From assembly GCA_025362705.1 (NCBI GenBank), contig JANYFH010000250.1, positions 1 through 9,952 on the forward strand: a stretch of DNA of 9,952 bases. Direction: 5' to 3'. Below the pieces are notes generated by a model, which worked only from the letters and a program-made list of their open reading frames with translations, was not told the DNA's origin and made no database searches. A program made the translations under genes and the position numbers. Positions 6,500 to 9,952 of the stretch are shown here, in pieces; within the stretch, counting starts at the first letter, position 1; every line of letters starts with the position of its first letter. The DNA is from Betaproteobacteria bacterium (GTDB lineage: Bacteria > Pseudomonadota > Gammaproteobacteria > Burkholderiales > Usitatibacteraceae).

Positions 6500-6528
6500 G
6501 GCGCGCACTGCGCGCCGATTTTGTCGGC
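6500..6528. repeat. Two adjoining inverted repeats in the cbpA 5' region
   Basis: GGCGCGC-ACT-GCGCGCC (6500-6516) is a perfect 7-bp hairpin. It overlaps a second one, GCCGA-TTTTG-TCGGC (6514-6528). They lie 34-62 bp before the cbpA start, next to a possible -10 on the minus strand (TATACT, 6495-6490). They could be an operator or alternative leader structures for cbpA. Confidence 0.42.
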
Positions 6529-6570
6529 AAGCAGACTGTCCGCGCCAACTTACAAGTGGCCACCCTTGCG

Positions 6571-6592
6571 GTCTGTGCGACAGCGCACGGTC
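6571..6592 (-). promoter_or_regulatory. Operator-like palindrome, copy 4 (cbpA / regulator divergent region)
   Basis: Left arm GTCTGTGCG, centre ACAG, right arm CGCACGGTC; seven of nine arm positions are symmetric, making this the longest copy. Read on the minus strand it is CGTGCG-CTGT-CGCACAGAC, with the perfect CGCACAGAC arm pointing to cbpA. Its centre is about 115 bp before cbpA, almost the spacing of copy 1 to its gene. It is also about 145 bp before the regulator at 6726 and could act on both. Confidence 0.6.
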
Positions 6593-6621
6593 ACGCTGAT
6601 CCTGCTCCATTGTATGTACGG

Positions 6622-6657
6622 TATTGAACAAACAGCCGTCCGTTGTCAATATATAAT
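6622..6657 (+). promoter_or_regulatory. Inverted repeat overlapping a TATAAT -10 element
   Basis: TATTGAACAA (6622-6631) and TTGTCAATA (6643-6651) form an inverted repeat with one unpaired base. It abuts a perfect TATAAT (6652-6657). No good -35 is spaced 16-18 bp upstream, which suggests dependence on an activator. This is the best promoter candidate for the regulator gene at 6726, giving a leader of about 60 nt. The inverted repeat could be an operator, possibly autoregulatory. Confidence 0.4.
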
Positions 6658-6725
6658 TGGCGTAAGTTTTATGCATGACCACGATCACCCGGCCCCAGTG
6701 GCCAGAACTGTTTCGGACTTTCTCC

Positions 6726-7445
6726 ATGGCCACTTCACCCAACCCGAAAAAGAATCGCCTGCTCGCCGCGCTACCGGAAACCGAGTGGCAGCGTTGGCTG
6801 CCGCAACTTGAATCGGTAGATATGCTGCTGGGTCAGGTGTTGTACGAGTCGGGTAGCAACATCGAGCACGTTTATTTTCCGACCACCGCCATCGTCTCGC
6901 TTTTGTATGTCATGGAAAACGGTTCCTCGGCCGAGATCGCCGTGGTTGGCAACGAAGGCATTGTTGGCATATCGCTTTTTATGGGCGGCGAATCCACGCC
7001 CAGCCGTGCGGTGGTGCAAAGCGCCGGTCATGGTTTTCGGCTTAACGCGGAGACAATGAAATCCGAATTCAACCGCGCCGGCCCGGTGCTGCACCTGCTG
7101 TTGCGCTACACGCAGGCCTTGATCACGCAGATGTCGCAAACAGCGGTGTGCAATCGGCACCATTCACTCGACCAGCAACTGTGCCGCTGGCTGCTGCTGA
7201 GCCTTGATCGTCTGGAAGGTACCGATCTGGTGATGACACAGGAATTGATCGCCAACATGCTCGGCGTGCGCCGCGAAGGCGTGACCGAAGCCGCATACAC
7301 GTTGCAGGTGGCCGGGTTGATCCGTTACGCGCGTGGCCATATCACAGTGCTTGACCGCAAGGGCTTGGAGAACCGCGTCTGCGAATGCTACGGCGTGGTC
7401 AAGAAAGAATACGACCGACTGCTGCCCGAACAATTGGCGACCTAG
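6726..7445 (+). CDS. Crp/Fnr-like regulator, tandem paralogue 1
   Basis: A 239-residue DNA-binding protein. An N-terminal cNMP-fold sensor (about 15-110) contains HVYFPTTAIVSLL and VVGNEGIVGISLFMGGESTPSRAVV. The canonical cAMP phosphate cassette of CRP is not clearly present. A long helix (about 118-160) leads to a C-terminal winged HTH (about 171-205) whose recognition segment is GVRREGVTEAAYTLQ. It has R-E as in CRP rather than the FNR E-x-x-S-R, which would suit a TGTG-type half-site. Conserved cysteines are Cys142 (CNRHHSLDQQLC with Cys153) and the C-terminal C219-E-C221-Y. The start at 6726 aligns with paralogue 2; the in-frame ATG at 6675 would add 17 residues and neither has a good ribosome site. 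It is divergent from cbpA. The signal sensed is unknown. Confidence 0.87.
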   Translation: MATSPNPKKNRLLAALPETEWQRWLPQLESVDMLLGQVLYESGSNIEHVYFPTTAIVSLLYVMENGSSAEIAVVGNEGIVGISLFMGGESTPSRAVVQSAGHGFRLNAETMKSEFNRAGPVLHLLLRYTQALITQMSQTAVCNRHHSLDQQLCRWLLLSLDRLEGTDLVMTQELIANMLGVRREGVTEAAYTLQVAGLIRYARGHITVLDRKGLENRVCECYGVVKKEYDRLLPEQLAT

Positions 7446-7462
7446 CAGGTACCAACAACGCA

Positions 7463-7495
7463 CGTAGGACTCCACCTACGCGTCAAACCGGTTTG
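7463..7495. repeat. Hairpin followed by a 12-bp perfect palindrome between regulators 1 and 2
   Basis: CGTAGG-ACTCCA-CCTACG (7463-7480) is a perfect 6-bp hairpin 18 bp after the first regulator stop. Four bases later CAAACCGGTTTG (7484-7495) is a perfect 12-bp palindrome flanked by GCG and CGC. The first may be a weak terminator or mRNA end structure, although no T-run follows. The second is a plausible operator for the next gene, which starts at 7560. Confidence 0.4.
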
Positions 7496-7559
7496 CGCCG
7501 ATAACTCTAGTGGCAGCATGATCCGATGATGGTGACTCGATGAATAAAGCGAGTGCGCC

Positions 7560-8309
7560 ATGAGTACACCATCCAAGCAAATCTCAAACCCAAGACAAAA
7601 CCAGTTGCTCGCCACGTTGCTTGACGCTGATTGGGGTCGCTGGCAGCCGCATCTTGAGTTGGTGGATTTACCGCGCGGCATGGTGCTGTGCGAATCCGGC
7701 AATGTGCCGGCGTACGCATACTTTCCGACGACCGCGATCGTGTCGCTGCTGAGCATGACAGAAGATGGCGCATCGTCGGAAATCGCAGTCGTGGGTAACG
7801 ATGGCGTTGTGGGAATTTCGTTGTTCATGGGTGGCGATACCACGCCGAGCCGCGCGCTGGTGCAGGGCGCGGGTCAGGGCTACCGGCTGCGCGCTCAGGT
7901 AATCAAGAATGAGGTCAACCGTGGCAGTCCGTTGTTGTTCATGTTGCTGCGCTACACACAGGCCATGATCGCGCAAGTGGCGCAGACAGCAATGTGCAAC
8001 CGCTACCACTCGATCGACCAGCAATTGTGCCGTCGTTTGCTGGCGGGTCTCGACCGATCACCGTCCGACGAACTGGCGATGACACAGGAAGTATTGGCGA
8101 GTCTGCTCGGTGTGCGCCGCGAAGGCGTCACTGCGGCTGCGCTCAAGCTGCAACACGCGGGCGTGATCCGCTACAGCCGCGGTCACATCTCGGTGCTCGA
8201 CCGCCAGCGACTGGAACAGCGTACTTGCGAGTGCTACAAGGTGGCCAAAAAAGAACATGATCGGCTGTTGCCTAATACGGCACCAGTTTCAATGCCGCTC
8301 GCAGCCTGA
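7560..8309 (+). CDS. Crp/Fnr-like regulator, tandem paralogue 2
   Basis: A 249-residue protein, clearly a close paralogue of the preceding gene: the sensor block YFPTTAIVSLL, the block GISLFMGG, CNRYHSIDQQLC (Cys146 and Cys157), the HTH TQEVLASLLGVRREGVTAAA (about 175-194) and the C-terminal C223-E-C225-Y are nearly superimposable. The C-terminus is about 10 residues longer. The recognition helix keeps the R-R-E-G-V-T pattern, so paralogues 1 and 2 may read similar DNA. ATG 7560 overlaps the stop of a tiny frame (ATG 7540, seven codons, ATGA overlap), which could be translational coupling or chance. The gap to paralogue 1 is 114 bp with its own palindromes, so it may have a separate promoter. 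Confidence 0.87.
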   Translation: MSTPSKQISNPRQNQLLATLLDADWGRWQPHLELVDLPRGMVLCESGNVPAYAYFPTTAIVSLLSMTEDGASSEIAVVGNDGVVGISLFMGGDTTPSRALVQGAGQGYRLRAQVIKNEVNRGSPLLFMLLRYTQAMIAQVAQTAMCNRYHSIDQQLCRRLLAGLDRSPSDELAMTQEVLASLLGVRREGVTAAALKLQHAGVIRYSRGHISVLDRQRLEQRTCECYKVAKKEHDRLLPNTAPVSMPLAA

Positions 8310-8430
8310 CGTTACGCGCTGAATTTTTTCACCGCTACGTGTGCTGGCAGACAGTCACATCGCGGCGTATCGCGCATAGTCGTTGCACAACGCGCGCAAA
8401 GCAACCGTCGCATCACACCGGAGAGCCACA

Positions 8431-9123
8431 TTGGCCACCATCGAGAACCACCTGATCGAGTTGCTTCCACAAAAGGACCGGCAACGATTGCTCGCCATCT
8501 GCGAACCCGTGCAATTGGTACTCGGCACGGTACTGTGCGAATCCGGCAAACCGACCCGCCACGTTTACTTTCCGATTGACGGCTTCATATCGCTCGTGAC
8601 ACTGATCGACGGTGAGCCAGCGCTGGAAGTCGGTATGGTTGGTCGCGAAGGCATGGTGGGGTCCCAGCTTGCCCTTGGTGTGGTGACTGCACCATTGCGG
8701 GCATTAGTGCAAGGTTCGGGTGCCGCATGGCGCATCGGCACCGCTGCGTTTAGACGCGAACTCGCACAGAGCCTTGCACTGCAACGAATACTTAACCGCT
8801 ACGCCTACGTGCTCATGATGCAATTGACCACGTCAGCGGCGTGTCTGCGCTTTCATTTGATCGAACCACGCTTGGCGCGCTGGTTGCTGATGAGTCAGGA
8901 CCGCGCCCACAGTGATCGCTTTCATGTGACCCAGGAATTCCTGGCCTACATGCTCGGCGTACGCCGCGTCGGCATTACCGCTGCTGCCGGTGCCTTGCAA
9001 CGTCGCGGGCTGATTGAGTACAGCCGCGGTGAGCTGACTGTGGTCAATCGCAAAGGGCTCGAAGCGGCGACATGCAGTTGCTATGCGGCTGACCGGAAGG
9101 CGTACGCAGAATTGCTGGACTGA
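8431..9123 (+). CDS. Crp/Fnr-like regulator, tandem paralogue 3 (diverged)
   Basis: A 230-residue protein of the same architecture as the two genes before it, but more diverged. The sensor is about residues 10-105 (HVYFPIDGFISLVTLIDGEPALEVGMVGREGMVG), the central helix about 110-155, and the HTH about 167-195 with recognition segment GVRRVGITAAAGALQ. Glu of paralogues 1 and 2 is replaced by Val180 at the position that in CRP contacts DNA (E181), so its operator may differ. It lacks the CNRxH motif and the second central Cys (Ala149 instead) but keeps the terminal C215-S-C217-Y. I place the start at TTG 8431 because GGAGAG (8420-8425) is ideally spaced. A TTG at 8383 would add 16 residues with no match to the paralogues. 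Confidence 0.83.
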   Translation: MATIENHLIELLPQKDRQRLLAICEPVQLVLGTVLCESGKPTRHVYFPIDGFISLVTLIDGEPALEVGMVGREGMVGSQLALGVVTAPLRALVQGSGAAWRIGTAAFRRELAQSLALQRILNRYAYVLMMQLTTSAACLRFHLIEPRLARWLLMSQDRAHSDRFHVTQEFLAYMLGVRRVGITAAAGALQRRGLIEYSRGELTVVNRKGLEAATCSCYAADRKAYAELLD

Positions 9124-9167
9124 GAGATTCGCAATACTGGTGCAGCGCGCGACGAAAGTTTTCAGTG

Positions 9168-9186
9168 TGTTCGCCATCGCACCGAC
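9168..9186 (+). promoter_or_regulatory. Operator-like palindrome, copy 5 (upstream of collagen-like lipoprotein)
   Basis: TGTTCGCCATCGCACCGAC, with one change in each arm from TGTGCG-N4-CGCACAGAC. Its centre is about 133 bp before the ATG at 9309, and it faces that gene. A further partial match, GTGCG-ATCA-CGCA (9224-9236), lies 40 bp downstream. It is in the 185-bp gap after the third regulator. Confidence 0.42.
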
Positions 9187-9308
9187 CAGTGCTTGTCACA
9201 CGTTTACGCTGTTCACATTCCGGGTGCGATCACGCAACTTGTGCTGGCTTGTTCGCGGAGATCACAAAACCATTCGCACCATGATTTTCCACTTCCAAAG
9301 GATTCACA

Positions 9309-9594
9309 ATGAAATATTCGATCTTGCTTTCAGCCGTATTCGCCGCATTGAGTTTGTCCGCTTGTGATAAACCCACCGTCGTTAATGTTCCTGCAACCCG
9401 TCGCTGTACCGGGACCTGCAGGGCCAACGGGCGCCACAGGTAGCACCGGTGCGACCGGCAAAACAGGTGCCGAAGGTGTCCAGGGTGCTACTGGCAATCA
9501 GGGTAACGACGGCAACAAAGGCGCACCCGGCAAGTCTGGCGAGACCACCACGATTATCGTGACGCCACAGCCTGCACCAGAGCCACGCAAATAA
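9309..9594 (+). pseudogene. Collagen-like lipoprotein gene interrupted by one frameshift
   Basis: From ATG 9309 (with AAAGGA at 9297-9302) the frame gives a lipoprotein signal peptide, MKYSILLSAVFAALSLSAC, with lipobox L-S-A-C and Cys19, then DKPTVVNVPA, and runs out of frame to a stop at 9441-9443. In the next frame the sequence reads PVAVPGPAG and then about 15 Gly-X-Y triplets (GPT, GAT, GST, GKT, GAE and so on), ending in TTTIIVTPQPAPEPRK at 9594. Removing one A from the AACCC at about 9395-9399 joins both halves into a coherent 94-residue surface lipoprotein with a short collagen-like stalk. The ATG at 9373, inside the second frame, lacks a signal peptide and is an unlikely true start. 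It is either a real lesion, a sequencing error, or a slippage site. The mini-gene at 9626 follows 31 bp later. Confidence 0.72.
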
Positions 9595-9625
9595 ATATTT
9601 CCCACACAATTTCAAGGAGAACCAC

Positions 9626-9784
9626 ATGGGTCTCGGAACGATACTGCTGGTTGTGTTAATTCTGATGTTGATCGGCGCCATACCGAGCTGGCCGCATAGC
9701 AAAAGCTGGGGCTACGGCCCTAGCGGCGGATTGGGCCTGGTCGTGCTGATCCTGATCATTTTGTTGGTATTGGGCAAAATTTAA
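9626..9784 (+). CDS. DUF3309-type 52-residue membrane protein
   Basis: A 52-residue, very hydrophobic protein with two membrane segments (about residues 4-20 and 36-50). They are joined by a short polar turn with the characteristic block SWPHSKSWGYGPSGGLG (21-37), the hallmark of the DUF3309 family of small bacterial membrane proteins. Family function is not established. A strong ribosome site, AAGGAGA (9614-9620), precedes ATG 9626. It follows the collagen-like lipoprotein by 31 bp and is probably in the same transcript, so both may be envelope components under operator-like copy 5. It ends 62 bp from a convergent receiver-domain gene. Confidence 0.85.
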   Translation: MGLGTILLVVLILMLIGAIPSWPHSKSWGYGPSGGLGLVVLILIILLVLGKI

Positions 9785-9798
9785 GCGCTAATCCCGGT

Positions 9799-9818
9799 GG
9801 CGGAGCCATTGCGCCGCC
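9799..9818. terminator. GC-rich hairpin between convergent genes, possible terminator
   Basis: GGCGGAGC-CATT-GCGCCGCC: an 8-position stem with one mismatch and a 4-nt loop, in the 62-bp gap between the converging 52-residue protein and receiver-domain gene. No T-run follows on either strand, so Rho-independent action is uncertain; placement is the main support. Confidence 0.35.
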
Positions 9819-9846
9819 GAGGTGATGAACACCAGCATCAGCGCAG

Positions 9847-9952
9847 CTATTTCTGTGTTGCGCCGCCAGATGCCGCGTGCGAAAAACGCAGCGCCGCGTC
9901 CAGCGTTTCCATGAGTTGCGTGACCCTGATGGGCTTAGTGACATAGTTGAAG
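9847..9952 (-). CDS. C-terminal end of a response-regulator receiver domain (partial)
   Basis: The minus-strand frame entering at the right edge gives 34 residues before TAG at 9847-9849: FNYVTKPIRVTQLMETLDAA, then LRFSHAASGGATQK. The N-Y-V-T-K-P-I stretch is the last conserved element of CheY-like receiver domains: the invariant Lys followed by cis-Pro, then the alpha-5 helix. The receiver is at the very C-terminus, with no output domain after it, so the whole protein is either a stand-alone receiver or, quite possibly, a hybrid sensor kinase with a C-terminal receiver. The rest of the gene lies beyond the window. It converges on the 52-residue membrane protein. Confidence 0.75.
   Translation of the reverse strand, partial: FNYVTKPIRVTQLMETLDAALRFSHAASGGATQK

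Noticed and set aside
8302..8329. Possible intrinsic terminator after the second regulator (CAGC/GCTG then six T)
   Set aside because: The stem is only 4 bp with a 12-nt loop, too weak to call despite the T-run.
8755..8775. CGCACAGAG inside the third regulator, resembling the operator arm
   Set aside because: Only three of six left-arm bases match and the stretch is coding.

Overview
The window looks like a chromosomal segment of a GC-rich betaproteobacterium, most likely order Burkholderiales and close to Oxalobacteraceae. This is inferred from gene content: a CbpA/CbpM chaperone pair, several Crp/Fnr-type regulators in a row, a DUF3309-type mini membrane protein and small Ser/Thr/Pro-rich lipoproteins. 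No rRNA, tRNA, CRISPR array, transposase or integrase is visible.

Layout. 25-330 (+) is a small lipoprotein. 466-1266 (+) is an FNR-like regulator without the iron-sulfur cysteines. It converges on a minus-strand pair of small exported proteins of unknown function (1712-1903 and 1277-1681). A divergent control region (1904-2128) leads into a 505-residue anion:sodium symporter of the DASS/SLC13 type (2129-3646, +). Next comes about 490 bp without a convincing gene but rich in inverted repeats (3647-4137), followed by a soluble GGDEF diguanylate cyclase (4138-5049, +). This converges on cbpA-cbpM (6466 down to 5179, -). cbpA diverges from a tandem array of three paralogous Crp/Fnr-like regulators (6726-7445, 7560-8309, 8431-9123, all +). 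The window ends with a collagen-like lipoprotein gene broken by one frameshift (9309-9594), a 52-residue DUF3309-type membrane protein (9626-9784) and, on the minus strand, the last 34 codons of a receiver-domain protein (9847-9952).

The most striking feature is a recurring intergenic palindrome, roughly TGTGCG-N4-CGCACAGAC. I find five copies: 341-359, 2021-2039, 3883-3901, 6571-6592 (strongest arm facing cbpA) and 9168-9186. Each lies upstream of a gene with its better-conserved CGCACAGAC arm facing that gene, and four of the five sit about 100-135 bp before the start codon. The core has the TGTG-N8-CACA geometry of a CRP-type operator, and four Crp/Fnr-family proteins are encoded in the same window. 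My working hypothesis is a local regulon in which one or more of these regulators controls the FNR-like gene, the transporter (or the exported pair), the cyclase, the CbpA/CbpM chaperone and the envelope mini-proteins. The motif is seen in the sequence; the assignment to a regulator is inference.
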